Shown: positions 54,372 through 63,646 of the stretch, one piece after another | Layout: the number at the start of each line of letters is the position of its first letter | Numbering within the stretch: position 1 is the first letter of the stretch | Source of the DNA: Phaeodactylibacter xiamenensis | Lineage (GTDB): Bacteria; Bacteroidota; Bacteroidia; Chitinophagales; Saprospiraceae | Direction of reading: 5' to 3' | Assembly: GCF_000759025.1 (NCBI RefSeq) | Contig: NZ_JPOS01000038.1 | Coordinates: 310,001-374,000 of the forward strand | DNA: 64,000 nt | Notes under the pieces: generated by a model | Databases searched by the model: none | Told to the model about the DNA's origin: nothing | The model's input: only the letters and a program-made list of their open reading frames with translations | Made by a program: the position numbers and the translations under genes

Positions 54372-55928
54372 TTATTTAACCGGGCCAAGGAAGTTGGTCT
54401 TGACCTTATCCACGAGCTCTCCGTTGGAGTACACTTCGAGGATGACTTTGGTCTTCCTGGATTCCAGTGCTGCTTTGTCCAAATCAATGAACAGGGCACC
54501 TTCGGCCACTTTGCCGGCAGCGGCTACCGGTGGCTTGCCGACGAGCCTTATCCGGCCGGGGATGTCACCGATGAGCTTGAACTCCACAGGCACTTCCTCT
54601 GCGGTCTTGTTGATGACCTGATAGTTGTAGAGGTTACTGATATACGTCTCGTCCACTTTCTGGTAAAGTGTGCCAGGGGTACGCAGCAGCAGGGTCTCTA
54701 CATCTGTGCGGGACATCAGCAGTACGATGTTGACGACCACAAGCAGGGCCAGTACAGCAGTGTAGGCAAGAACCCGTGTGGTGAAGAGCTTCTTCCTGCC
54801 GGATTCAATACCGTTGTAGCTGTCATAGCGGATGAGCCCGCGGGGCCGGTCGATCTTGTCCATGACTTCATCACAGGCATCAATACAGGCGGTACAGTTC
54901 ACGCATTCGAGCTGCGTTCCATCGCGGATGTCGATGCCGGTGGGGCATACCTTGACGCAAAGCCCGCAGTCAATACAGTCGCCGAGGGCTTTTTTCATCG
55001 TCTCTGCCGGATTGGCACCGGGAGGGGTGGAATAGTCTTTTCCTACGGGTGCGGTCGCCACTTCTGCGGTGGCAATATCTGTTTGCATTTGCGCAATAGG
55101 ATTGGCAGTACTGCCATTCCCGTTAGTTGGGGCTGGTTTGTTCTTTTTCCCCCTTTTCAGCTTGCCTCTGGGCTCACCACGTACAAAGTCGTAGGCTACT
55201 ACGATAGAGTTCTGATCCAACATAACGCCCTGAAGGCGGCCGTAGGGGCAAATCGTTACGCATACCTGTTCGCGCAGGTAGGAGAAAACAAAGTAAAAAG
55301 CGCCGGAGAACAGGATCATTGCAATAAAGCCTGAGAGGTTCTGTGACACCGGTTCGGTAGCAATCTGAATCACTTCATCGACACCGATGATGTAAGCCAG
55401 GAAGGTATTGGCAACAAGCACGGAGATGGCAAAAAATATGGCCTGCTTGCTGACTTTTTTAATGATTTTCTGAGTCGTCCAGGGGGCATTATTAAGTCTT
55501 TTTTGAGCGTTGGCGTCCCCTTCTATGGCGTATTCGATCTTCCGGAAAACCATTTCCATAAAGATGGTCTGTGGGCAAACCCATCCGCAGAAGAGCCTTC
55601 CCCAGACAACGGTAAAGAGCACAATGAAGACAATAAGCGTCAACATGGCCAGTACAAACAGGTGGAAGTCCTGCGGCATAAACTGAATGCCGAAAAGGAT
55701 GAACTTCCGCTCCAGAATATTGAAAAGCAATAAAGGGTCTCCATTCACTTTAATAAATGGCATCCCAAACAGGAAAGCGAGCAATACCCAGCTTAGGTAA
55801 GTGCGCGCATTGGTGAAGCGGCCCTTAGGCTTTTTTGGATAAATCCAGACGCGCTTGCCCGAATCATCCACCGTCGCGATTTTGTCGCGATAGTCTTCAG
55901 TGTCTATGATCGGATCGGTTGCATTCAT
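54372..55928 (-). CDS. ccoG: cytochrome c oxidase accessory protein CcoG (FixG/RdxA)
   Basis: 518 residues. Four to five membrane helices, the CGWVCPQTIFMEMVFRKIEY block (20 residues), CVTICPYGRLQGV, then two 4Fe-4S motifs (CIDCGLCVKVCP and CVNCTACIDAC) and a C-terminal immunoglobulin-like periplasmic part. CcoG reduces copper for cbb3 assembly. An extra Asn/Ala/Pro-rich segment of about 45 residues before the ferredoxin part (PAPTNGNGSTANP) is longer than I expect. It is in the cco operon. Confidence 0.92.
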   Translation of the reverse strand: MNATDPIIDTEDYRDKIATVDDSGKRVWIYPKKPKGRFTNARTYLSWVLLAFLFGMPFIKVNGDPLLLFNILERKFILFGIQFMPQDFHLFVLAMLTLIVFIVLFTVVWGRLFCGWVCPQTIFMEMVFRKIEYAIEGDANAQKRLNNAPWTTQKIIKKVSKQAIFFAISVLVANTFLAYIIGVDEVIQIATEPVSQNLSGFIAMILFSGAFYFVFSYLREQVCVTICPYGRLQGVMLDQNSIVVAYDFVRGEPRGKLKRGKKNKPAPTNGNGSTANPIAQMQTDIATAEVATAPVGKDYSTPPGANPAETMKKALGDCIDCGLCVKVCPTGIDIRDGTQLECVNCTACIDACDEVMDKIDRPRGLIRYDSYNGIESGRKKLFTTRVLAYTAVLALLVVVNIVLLMSRTDVETLLLRTPGTLYQKVDETYISNLYNYQVINKTAEEVPVEFKLIGDIPGRIRLVGKPPVAAAGKVAEGALFIDLDKAALESRKTKVILEVYSNGELVDKVKTNFLGPVK

Positions 55929-56056
55929 AACGTAGTATGATTAAAGTGTGTTAAGCGCTGGGTGGTGTTTATTGGGTTACGTGAGGGTGACTCCGGCTTT
56001 GGAGGAATTAATAGTTGGGAAAGGAGCCCCGCTTTAGCAGAGCTCCTTTTAATAAT

Positions 56057-57028
56057 CTATTTGTTCATGCCCAGGGCATCTTCCGGCTCAGCAGCAGTGC
56101 TGGTGGAATCTGCAGCGGGTTGTTCCACCGCATCAGCCTGAGGCTCGTACAGGTCGCCCTGTGGCTCCTTGGCATTGGGTGGGTTGGTGCCAACAAGGGT
56201 CAGGATGTAGCTGGATACCTTGTGCATGTCAGCTGCGCTCAGCTGAGACTTCCAGGCAATCATGCCTTTTTCAGGGACACCGTACTTGACGGTCTTGAAG
56301 ATGTCCTTGATGTCGCCACCGTGGATCCAGTAATTGTCAGTCATATTCGGCCCGACACCCCCTTCGCCCAGCATACCGTGGCAGGCAGCACAGTTGGCAT
56401 TGAAGATGTTCTGACCCGTTTCCAGGCCAGCTGCATCAGTCAGCGCTGTTACATTGGTCTCATCAACCAGGTTGGCCTGTGTGGCAAGGTAAGCCTGAAC
56501 CGCCTTCTCGGCACGCTCCATTTCCATCTCGTACTCTTCAGCTGAGCCGGCGCCGGCATCAGTGAAGTGGTAGTAAGTCATGTAGACCACCGCAAAGGCG
56601 ATAGTAATGTAGAACATAGCGACCCACCAGGGTGGCAGGCTGTTGTCCAGCTCCTTAATACCATCATAATCGTGGTCGAGCATAACGTCCTGCTCTTTCT
56701 CCACGGGCACGGCATCGGTCCACCGCTTGTACATGCGGTCCCAGAAAGGCTCTTTGGCTTTCTGCACTTCTTTTTCGTAAGCTTCCAGCCCCATCTCCTG
56801 GAATATGCGGATCTGATTGACCTTTACCATCACATTGAGGAGGTGGAAAAGCGCAACGATCGCTGCCACAATCACTGTGCCGGCCAGAGCCGCCAGCGAC
56901 CAGAACAGGAAGTTGTCGTAGAAGTAAGGGTTCGAGCCTCCATCTGCAGCGTCCTGTGCCTGTGCTGCGACAGTAAGCAGGAGCAGCGGCAACATCAGGG
57001 GCAGCGCCTTGAGTGATTTATTTTTCAT
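56057..57028 (-). CDS. ccoP: cbb3-type cytochrome c oxidase subunit III, mono-haem CcoP
   Basis: 323 residues from ATG 57028 (MKNKSLKALPLMLPLLLLTV), after a likely signal or first helix. A second helix lies near 150-170 (WWVAMFYITIAFAVVYMTYY). Only one haem c motif is present (NCAACHGM) with its Met ligand further on (KGMIAWKSQL), while proteobacterial CcoP has two. The protein passes electrons to the CcoNO unit. Its start overlaps ccoQ by 11 bases. The tail is Ala/Glu/Pro-rich. Confidence 0.9.
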   Translation of the reverse strand: MKNKSLKALPLMLPLLLLTVAAQAQDAADGGSNPYFYDNFLFWSLAALAGTVIVAAIVALFHLLNVMVKVNQIRIFQEMGLEAYEKEVQKAKEPFWDRMYKRWTDAVPVEKEQDVMLDHDYDGIKELDNSLPPWWVAMFYITIAFAVVYMTYYHFTDAGAGSAEEYEMEMERAEKAVQAYLATQANLVDETNVTALTDAAGLETGQNIFNANCAACHGMLGEGGVGPNMTDNYWIHGGDIKDIFKTVKYGVPEKGMIAWKSQLSAADMHKVSSYILTLVGTNPPNAKEPQGDLYEPQADAVEQPAADSTSTAAEPEDALGMNK

Positions 57029-57218
57029 GTCGATCATTTTCAGCGTTAAAAGATGGGGTGGAGTCATCAAGTGGCATATTCGCCATCTTATCAATAAATG
57101 CAGGCTTGCTTCGGAAAGCCATCATCGCACTGACAAGGAATACGGCCATGAAGGTCAACAGGGACGCTATCGCCATCCAGTTGATGTTGCCCGCACCTTC
57201 GAGAATGTATTTAAACAT
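57018..57218 (-). CDS. ccoQ: small cbb3 oxidase subunit, CcoQ-like
   Basis: 66 residues with one membrane helix (WMAIASLLTFMAVFLVSAMM) and a short polar tail, between ccoNO and ccoP, where CcoQ belongs. The assignment rests on position and size, because CcoQ sequences are poorly conserved. It overlaps the ccoP start by 11 bases. Confidence 0.75.
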   Translation of the reverse strand: MFKYILEGAGNINWMAIASLLTFMAVFLVSAMMAFRSKPAFIDKMANMPLDDSTPSFNAENDRHEK

Positions 57219-57281
57219 GGTGATTTTTATTTGAAGGGGGCAGGCCTGCCGTTGAGAAGGCCCGCCACCAGTTCTTTAATT

Positions 57282-59417
57282 TTAGTTGCCGGCTTGTGGC
57301 GCAGGCTTGATGTCTGTACCAAGGCGCTGCAGGTAAGCGATCAGGGCAATGATCTCTTTTTGCTCCAGATTGTCGCCTTCGATGCCATCCTTGCGCAGGC
57401 GGGCAGCCACCTCGGCAGCTTGCTTCTCAGCATCTGCAATGGCTTCTTCTTCATACCCTTCTTCGTAAGGTGTGCCAAGTGTGCGCAGCACGGCAATTTT
57501 TGCAGGCAGCAGGCTGTTGTCCAGGTCATCTTCAATCAGCCAGGGATAAACCGGCATGATGGAGCCTGGAGACATACTCGTTGGATCAAGCATGTGGTTG
57601 TAGTGCCAGCTGTCCGGGTACTTGTTGCCCAGGCGGTGCAAATCCGGCCCGGTACGCTTGGAGCCCCAAAGGAATGGACGGTCGTAAATGAACTCGCCAG
57701 ACTTGGAGTACTCGCCGTAGCGCTCCGTCTCTGAGCGGAATGGGCGCACCATTTGAGTGTGGCAGCTGATACAGCCTTCACGGATGTAAAGGTCACGGCC
57801 TTGCAGTTCCAGCGCGGTGTAAGGCTTCACGGATTCAATCTTAGGAACCTGATCGCCAATCATGACCATCGGGAAGATTTCCACCATACCGCCGATCAGA
57901 ATCGCGATCGTAGAGCCGATCAGCAATTGTACCGGGCGGCGCTCTATCCAGCGGTGCCAGTGTTCGCCCTTGTGGGCACCGGCAGTAGCAACCCGTGCAG
58001 GCGCCTCAGCCGCTTCGTAAGCCTGGAAAGTACCCGACTTGATCGTCTTCACGAGGTTGTAAAGCATCACAAAGTAACCGCCTACATATAATGCACCACC
58101 TACGGCGCGCAGGGCGTACATAGGGATAATCTGCGTAACAGTTTCCAGGAAGTTGCCGTACTGCAGGAAGCCATCAGGAGTAAACTGCTTCCACATCAGG
58201 GACTGTGTCCAACCTGCCCAGTACAATGGGATAGAGTAGAACATAATACCCAGCGTGCCGATCCAGAAGTGCGCATTGGCCAGTTTCTGAGAATACAGCT
58301 GCGTTTGGAATATTCTTGGGATCAGCCAGTAGAGTACACCGAAGGTCAGGAAGCCGTTCCAGCCCAGTGTGCCAATGTGTACGTGGCCTACGGTCCAGTC
58401 GGTAAAGTGACTGATTGCATTAACAGATTTGATGGAAAGCATCGGGCCTTCAAAAGTCGCCATACCATAAGCGGTAACGGCAACCACCATGAACTTCAGG
58501 ATGGGATCCTGACGAACGCGGTCCCATGCCCCCCGCAGGGTTAGCAGGCCGTTGAGCATACCACCCCAGGATGGCGCGATCAACATAATGGAGAATACCG
58601 TACCCAGCGACTGTGCCCAGTCAGGCAAAGACGTGTACAGCAAGTGGTGAGGACCTGCCCAGATGTAGATGAAGATCAGTGCCCAGAAGTGGATGATCGA
58701 CAGCTGATAAGAGTAAACCGGGCGGTTCGCTGCTTTAGGCAGGAAGTAGTACATGAGGCCCAGGTAAGGCGTGGTCAGGAAGAAAGCCACCGCATTGTGG
58801 CCATACCACCATTGAATCAGGGCATCCTGAACACCAGCGAATACCGGGTAGCTTTTCCACATGCTCACCGGGATTTCCAGGTTGTTGCCGATGTGGAGTA
58901 CCGTTACGGTTACCCAGGTAGCAATGTAAAACCAGATGGCTACGTACAGGTGGTTTTCCCGGCGTTTGAGGATGGTCCCAAACATGTTCACACCAAAGGC
59001 TACCCATACTGCTGCGATAGCAAGGTCGATGGGCCACTCCAACTCGGCATACTCTTTTGAGCTGGTAATACCAAGAGGGAGGGAAATAGCCGCGGCGAGG
59101 ATAATCGCCTGCCAGCCCCAGAAGTGAAACTCGTTAAGGAATTTGCTGTACATGTTCGTTTTCAGCAGTCGCTGCAACGAATAGTACACACCCATGAAAA
59201 TACCATTACCAACGAAAGCGAAGATCGCCGCGTTGGTATGCAAGGGGCGGATACGCCCAAAGGTGGTCTCTGCAGTAGCGAAGTTCAGTGCCGGGAAGAC
59301 GAGCTGCAGGGCTGCCAAAAGCCCTACCAGGATGCCTACCGCACCAAACACCATCGTCGCGTAAGCAAACTTACGCACAATGGCATTATCGTACTGGAAT
59401 TGTTCTACTTGCGCCAT
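57282..59417 (-). CDS. ccoNO: fused cbb3 oxidase subunits I and II (CcoN-CcoO)
   Basis: 711 residues. Residues 1-480 are the 12-helix CcoN with haem/copper ligands in HTNAAIFAFVGNG, WYGHNAVAFFLT, IWAGPHHLLYTSLPDW and DWTVGHVHIGTLGWNG. From about 500 a CcoO part follows, with one more membrane helix and the haem c motif GCISCHTQMVRPF. The fusion is usual in Bacteroidota. The complex reduces oxygen at low concentration and pumps protons in the inner membrane. The adjacent ccoS, ccoQ and ccoP complete the set. Confidence 0.95.
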   Translation of the reverse strand: MAQVEQFQYDNAIVRKFAYATMVFGAVGILVGLLAALQLVFPALNFATAETTFGRIRPLHTNAAIFAFVGNGIFMGVYYSLQRLLKTNMYSKFLNEFHFWGWQAIILAAAISLPLGITSSKEYAELEWPIDLAIAAVWVAFGVNMFGTILKRRENHLYVAIWFYIATWVTVTVLHIGNNLEIPVSMWKSYPVFAGVQDALIQWWYGHNAVAFFLTTPYLGLMYYFLPKAANRPVYSYQLSIIHFWALIFIYIWAGPHHLLYTSLPDWAQSLGTVFSIMLIAPSWGGMLNGLLTLRGAWDRVRQDPILKFMVVAVTAYGMATFEGPMLSIKSVNAISHFTDWTVGHVHIGTLGWNGFLTFGVLYWLIPRIFQTQLYSQKLANAHFWIGTLGIMFYSIPLYWAGWTQSLMWKQFTPDGFLQYGNFLETVTQIIPMYALRAVGGALYVGGYFVMLYNLVKTIKSGTFQAYEAAEAPARVATAGAHKGEHWHRWIERRPVQLLIGSTIAILIGGMVEIFPMVMIGDQVPKIESVKPYTALELQGRDLYIREGCISCHTQMVRPFRSETERYGEYSKSGEFIYDRPFLWGSKRTGPDLHRLGNKYPDSWHYNHMLDPTSMSPGSIMPVYPWLIEDDLDNSLLPAKIAVLRTLGTPYEEGYEEEAIADAEKQAAEVAARLRKDGIEGDNLEQKEIIALIAYLQRLGTDIKPAPQAGN

Positions 59418-59423
59418 TTTAGG

Positions 59424-59603
59424 TTACGATTTAGTTGTTGTAGTATTTTTGTTGTTTTCCGGTTGGTCGTCGTCAAAGAGTATCCGCATGGCGGGGCTGA
59501 CGTCGTCATCAAACTGGCCGTCCCTGACCGCCCAAAAGAAGGCCGAAAGGAAGCCTAAAGCCACAATAAGGCTTAGTATGATCAGGAGGATAATGATTTT
59601 CAT
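59424..59603 (-). CDS. ccoS: cbb3 oxidase maturation protein CcoS
   Basis: 59 residues from ATG 59603, read directly from the sequence: MKIIILLIILSLIVALGFLS, AFFWAVRDGQFDDD, then SPAMRILFDDD and a Thr/Asn tail. The pattern of one helix followed by FFWAVR.GQFDD is that of CcoS. It is the first gene of the cco operon, 6 bases before ccoNO. It is absent from lists with a larger length cut-off. Confidence 0.93.
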   Translation of the reverse strand: MKIIILLIILSLIVALGFLSAFFWAVRDGQFDDDVSPAMRILFDDDQPENNKNTTTTKS

Positions 59604-59658
59604 ATCTTGTGTCTAATTCAATTTGAGTGCAAGATAGAGGCGGTGGCAGGGGGCTAAG

Positions 59659-59672
59659 ATGACCTTAGTCAA
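59659..59672. promoter_or_regulatory. FNR/CRP-like palindrome ahead of ccoS
   Basis: ATGAC-CTTA-GTCAA, 9 of 10 arm bases symmetric with the FNR-type TTGAC-N4-GTCAA. It lies 56 bases upstream of ccoS, a fitting place for oxygen control of a cbb3 operon. Inferred. Confidence 0.45.
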
Positions 59673-59679
59673 AGCCTGA

Positions 59680-59697
59680 GGGTGATTTTTGTCACCC
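59680..59697. promoter_or_regulatory. second palindrome ahead of ccoS
   Basis: GGGTGA-TTTTTG-TCACCC, perfect 6-bp arms, 7 bases beyond the first palindrome. It may be a second operator shared with the divergent metallophosphoesterase gene. Confidence 0.4.
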
Positions 59698-59768
59698 CTT
59701 GGTCAGTGTATTGTCAAAAGAAGGTATTTTGTGTAAGTAAACATATTGTTAGGTTGAACGAAATTACT

Positions 59769-60674
59769 GTGGCCGATACGGTTTTTTTTCGCATTGCTGT
59801 TTTCTATAGCTTAATGGCCGGGGTGTTGCTCATGGGTTGCAAGCCGGAAAAAGAGCCCCGCCGCTTTCTCTTCCTGGGGCACCCCTATGAGTGGGGTACA
59901 GAAGATCAGGTGGACCCCCGTCTGGAGGCTTTCGACTACGAGCCTTATGAGGCTGTTTGGCTGGGTGGTGACGTTTGCGCCCGTACGGGCAAGGACCCCG
60001 CGACGATGGACTACCTTGACTCTGTATTCAATCTGGAGCGCACCCACTGGGCTCTGGGCAATCACGACTGGGACTATGGCGAACGGGAAAACGTACTAAG
60101 CCGCTTGCCTTCCCCTCCGTATTATACGGTATGGGAGGATGGCTTCTGCCTGACGGTACTCAACACCAATTTGTTCTGGCCTTACCCTTCCACCCCGCCA
60201 CAGGAAAACTGTGCGGATAAAATGGCGCAGTGGCAAATGGTACAAAACGTGGCGGATACAATCAGCGAATCCACGCACTGGGTGATTCTGCACCACCACG
60301 CGCTGTTCAGTGATCTGATGGTGGAGCCACAGGGTGGCGATACGCTACGGACCTTCAATGTGAACCCTACGCCGTTTTTTACGACTTGCGACAGCCTTTC
60401 TGAGCTCACTGCCACCTGGTACCCTGAACTGGTCCGGGTGAAGCAGCGTGGGGTGGAGGTCGTGTGCATCGGCGGGGATTTTGGCATGCGTGCCAAGCAG
60501 TTCGAGTTTCAAACACCGGAAGGCATCTGGCTGCTGGGCTCGGGCATCAACAACAGCGTTTCCCGTGAATATGCCCCGGCCTATGTGACGGATTTTGGTC
60601 CGGACCACGTATTGGAGTTGTGGTATCAGGAAGGGCGGCTGGAGTGGGCCTTTGTGCCGTTGGGTGGGGATTGA
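59769..60674 (+). CDS. metallophosphoesterase lipoprotein
   Basis: 301 residues from a GTG at 59769, chosen because it gives a proper lipoprotein signal (FFRIAVFYSLMAGVLLMGC). The calcineurin-like motifs are GGDVCARTG, GNHDWDYG, ILHHHALFSD and CIGGDFGMR, so a two-metal site is likely. Substrate unknown. It is divergent from the cbb3 operon, sharing its 165-base control region. Confidence 0.82.
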   Translation: MADTVFFRIAVFYSLMAGVLLMGCKPEKEPRRFLFLGHPYEWGTEDQVDPRLEAFDYEPYEAVWLGGDVCARTGKDPATMDYLDSVFNLERTHWALGNHDWDYGERENVLSRLPSPPYYTVWEDGFCLTVLNTNLFWPYPSTPPQENCADKMAQWQMVQNVADTISESTHWVILHHHALFSDLMVEPQGGDTLRTFNVNPTPFFTTCDSLSELTATWYPELVRVKQRGVEVVCIGGDFGMRAKQFEFQTPEGIWLLGSGINNSVSREYAPAYVTDFGPDHVLELWYQEGRLEWAFVPLGGD

Positions 60675-60738
60675 GGCTATGTTCGGAGCACATCGGCAAC
60701 AGCAGGCCTGTCCCAAACATAGCCTCGAAGCTTGAACG

Positions 60739-61374
60739 TCAAGGCTCCAGGAAAAAAGTAGTGGCTACCGTACAGAGCGTATCCCCCGCTTTCAGTACAT
60801 TTTGTTCTATACCCGCAGTCGTCAGGTCTTCACTATCGAAAGTCCGGCAAAATTCACCACCTGCGGTGAAGTAGGAGGGAGTCCCATTCAAGCCTTCCTC
60901 CTCGACAAAATGGAAAGTCACCTCACAAATTTCAATCCGGTCAGCACCGCTGTTGTAGTCGAAAACCATGACAAATCCATCCCGGGTAAAAGTGATTTCC
61001 TGACCGGCAACTTCATACTCCAGGCTATCGGCAAGCGTGGTGGCTCCGGTTGTCGGGTCATCCATAAAGGTAAGTTGTGCCTCCGTCTCATTTTGCAGCA
61101 CAATTTCCTGGATAAAGAAATTATCTCCTACAAAAAGCAGCCAGTCTGTTGCCCGCATGGTATCTACGTAACTTACAAAATAATCAGATGGAGTGATGGA
61201 GGTATAGCCCTGTTCGGTGACTAAAACATACTCCCGGTCAGCCGATTCATAACCAGAGAGGCTGTAAGCCTTGGGGAATTCCGGAAGTTGGGGCGGATCG
61301 TCTTCTGTGCAGCTGGATAGTAGCGCCATTCCGAGAAGGAGAAGAACATAAATTGGGACTGGAACGAATTTCAT
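60739..61374 (-). CDS. lipoprotein of unknown function
   Basis: 211 residues with a signal peptide and lipobox LLSSC (MKFVPVPIYVLLLLGMALLS before it). The mature part is rich in Thr, Asp and aromatic residues with alternating beta-like patterns (EVTFHFVEEEG), like many small lipocalin-type lipoproteins of Bacteroidota, but I do not recognise the family. It converges on the metallophosphoesterase gene. Confidence 0.65.
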   Translation of the reverse strand: MKFVPVPIYVLLLLGMALLSSCTEDDPPQLPEFPKAYSLSGYESADREYVLVTEQGYTSITPSDYFVSYVDTMRATDWLLFVGDNFFIQEIVLQNETEAQLTFMDDPTTGATTLADSLEYEVAGQEITFTRDGFVMVFDYNSGADRIEICEVTFHFVEEEGLNGTPSYFTAGGEFCRTFDSEDLTTAGIEQNVLKAGDTLCTVATTFFLEP

Positions 61375-61425
61375 GCTGAATGATTTTTATGAAAATAAGG
61401 AGTTAAATAGCTTGATTTTTATGGA

Positions 61426-62520
61426 TTAAAGCTTTTTTAGGCGGGTTGCTTTGAAATGCTCTGTAAAGCGTTTTTTCCCGCCATTTTCACCGGGCAGGTA
61501 AGGTTGATTCTGAGCATGAAAAAGGACACCGTCTTTCTTGTAATCTTCTAAAGAGCCAGAAGTATAGGTATTCTTTGTGCAGTATGATTTGAAGAACTTG
61601 CTTTCTTGCTCTGGGTGATATATTTCGATGTTGACAGTATCCTTTCGCCTGCGTTTGGAGACGAAGTATTCCTCAGTGGGAAATAGAGGACCCGTTAGTT
61701 CAGTATCGAATATTGTATGGAATGCAGGTTTTTTCCGGTTGAGATCATAAATTAATAACCCTTCCGGCCAATAAAGATCTGGCCCTAATGCGCCACCATA
61801 GTGTACAGCCATCCAATGATCGTTTCCGGTAATCACTGGTGCGCCGCTACTGGAGCCTTTACTCGTTCTAAATGTAGCAATGACTTCGCCTCGTTTGTTG
61901 AATACCCTGTGTTCAGCAAGTATCAAAAAGGCGTCGTAGCTTCGGCAATCAGCCGTAAAGCATTCCATCAGGTAAAGTGTGTGAGAAGTAGCAACGGTGT
62001 TGCGGTTTTTGCGTTTAGGGTCGCCAGGGGTTTCAGCAGAAATCTCTTCCCCTGAAAAACCTAATATTATTCCCTTGTCAATACGAGACAAAGCGGTGGT
62101 GTCTTCGACGAAATTTTTTACTAACGCAATGCCTGATTTGTCAAGTCTCTGCACGGAATTGGTAACTAAGCCGGTTTTACTGTATGTTGGCTTCTCCTTT
62201 GCATTGAGAACTTCTAGAAAAGGGCTCATTCCTACTAAATCAACCTCTTTATCTACAACGCCGGTACGTTCGTCAACAAACTCAAGCTTCGTCACCCCCA
62301 TCCTGTTATATTTCTGTATATAAGATCCGGTGCGGAAAAAATCCTGAGGCGGTTTCTTTGTTTCAATTTTTTTCGGAACGCTATCCAATTCAATTTTTTC
62401 TTGAGATAGGGGTCTTTGTTTGCCTGTATGGGCATAGGTAATGGCTGTATTCAATATTAGAATCCAAATAACCAAACCGCATGTAATTAAGCTTGGTATC
62501 CGAATATGATTTAATTTCAT
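61426..62520 (-). CDS. exported protein of unknown function
   Basis: 364 residues. An N-terminal hydrophobic segment (LITCGLVIWILILNTAITYA) acts as signal peptide or anchor. The mature part alternates short beta-like segments and turns (LYLMECFTADCRSYDAFLIL, WMAVHYGGALGPDLYWPEGL), as in beta-propellers, but no clear repeat can be counted. Function unknown. Lower GC than the neighbours. A single gene with a 51-base gap to the lipoprotein gene downstream. Confidence 0.6.
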   Translation of the reverse strand: MKLNHIRIPSLITCGLVIWILILNTAITYAHTGKQRPLSQEKIELDSVPKKIETKKPPQDFFRTGSYIQKYNRMGVTKLEFVDERTGVVDKEVDLVGMSPFLEVLNAKEKPTYSKTGLVTNSVQRLDKSGIALVKNFVEDTTALSRIDKGIILGFSGEEISAETPGDPKRKNRNTVATSHTLYLMECFTADCRSYDAFLILAEHRVFNKRGEVIATFRTSKGSSSGAPVITGNDHWMAVHYGGALGPDLYWPEGLLIYDLNRKKPAFHTIFDTELTGPLFPTEEYFVSKRRRKDTVNIEIYHPEQESKFFKSYCTKNTYTSGSLEDYKKDGVLFHAQNQPYLPGENGGKKRFTEHFKATRLKKL

Positions 62521-63076
62521 AATGCAATATTTTAATAGTGAAAGTCTTTAGAAAACAACCGCCACAGCGCTCCCTCAAGCGCCGTTGAGCGGTTATGTAC
62601 ATACAGATTTACAACAGTGCTCTTACATCATCCATCTTGCAATAAAACAAGCGATGACAGTAAAGACATTGCTGACTTCTAACTGTACAGCTGCTTATGG
62701 CACAATGCAATACATTACAAGTGTCTTTTCCTAACGTAATCCATAAGGATGATTAGGTAAGGGCTTGATAAGCATGTACACATGCATATAGCAGTAAGCA
62801 ACTCCGTTTTCGTTCTCGCAATAAACCTGACTATTGGAAGCTTTCCTGAGTGAGGAAGGCTATAGCGCTTTTGACTGAAAAAATTTGTGCAGAAAATTAT
62901 CCTAAAATAAAATTACAGACAATGCTTGATTTTTCCAAGTCTAATGTCCTGCGCTTTCAATAAAATTACCGGGGATAAGCACCTCCCGGTTGTGAAATAA
63001 TTAAGAAAAGTAATACTTTTATCCGTGGTATTATTGCTAAATATTACTCGGGTATACGAGTGAACTAAAATAGAAT
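62521..63076. other. long AT-rich intergenic region
   Basis: 556 bases between divergent genes without a supported coding region, tRNA or known RNA. One inverted repeat GCATGT-AC-ACATGC is at 62772-62785, and a hairpin-like AGCTTTCCT/AGGAAGGCT at about 62840-62862. Promoters of both flanking genes should be here but no exact consensus box is seen. Confidence 0.5.
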
Positions 63077-63580
63077 ATGAAACTTTCTATCTTCTTTCGA
63101 ACAGCGTACTTATTAGGCGTCGTTGGCATGGTGCTCCTTTCTTCCTGTGGGCAGGAAACGGCCTCTAAGTATCCGGTGAATGACCAGTCCTTTGTTATGG
63201 AAGGGCCGCTTTTCCAAGGGCCTAATACCGCACAGGCCTCTTTTACGCCTGCCATGAATGCGGAGGGGGAGCTAACGAGTGCAACGCTTGCTTCTGCCGT
63301 ATTGAAAGCGCCGGAGGGGCAAAACTTTGATGCCTTTTCAGATGTCGTGTTGCAATTGGTGACCAGTTCCAGCGACATGATTCAGGTGGGGGTGTTAAAC
63401 CCCGTTCCCAAAGGCCAGTCAAGCCTTACTCTGCAGGTCTCCAATGAAGCGGACTTATCAGAATTGCTGTCCTCCGGGGAATGTGTGTGGGTCATTGATG
63501 CCAATATTCCCGTTGACATGATGGACACCACGATAACCTTTTCAGGAGATTTTATGTTTGATGTAACCCATACCAAATAA
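63077..63580 (+). CDS. small lipoprotein of unknown function
   Basis: 167 residues with lipobox LLSSC (Cys24). The mature part looks like a single beta-rich domain (SDVVLQLVTSSSDMIQVGVL, SSLTLQVSNEADLSELLSSG) ending in FSGDFMFDVTH. No family recognised. The next gene starts 66 bases later on the same strand. Confidence 0.6.
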   Translation: MKLSIFFRTAYLLGVVGMVLLSSCGQETASKYPVNDQSFVMEGPLFQGPNTAQASFTPAMNAEGELTSATLASAVLKAPEGQNFDAFSDVVLQLVTSSSDMIQVGVLNPVPKGQSSLTLQVSNEADLSELLSSGECVWVIDANIPVDMMDTTITFSGDFMFDVTHTK

Positions 63581-63646
63581 AGGAGTTTCCCGTTGGTATG
63601 AGGTCCCATTTTTTTACCCAATTACCACTTTTAACCAATTAAAATC

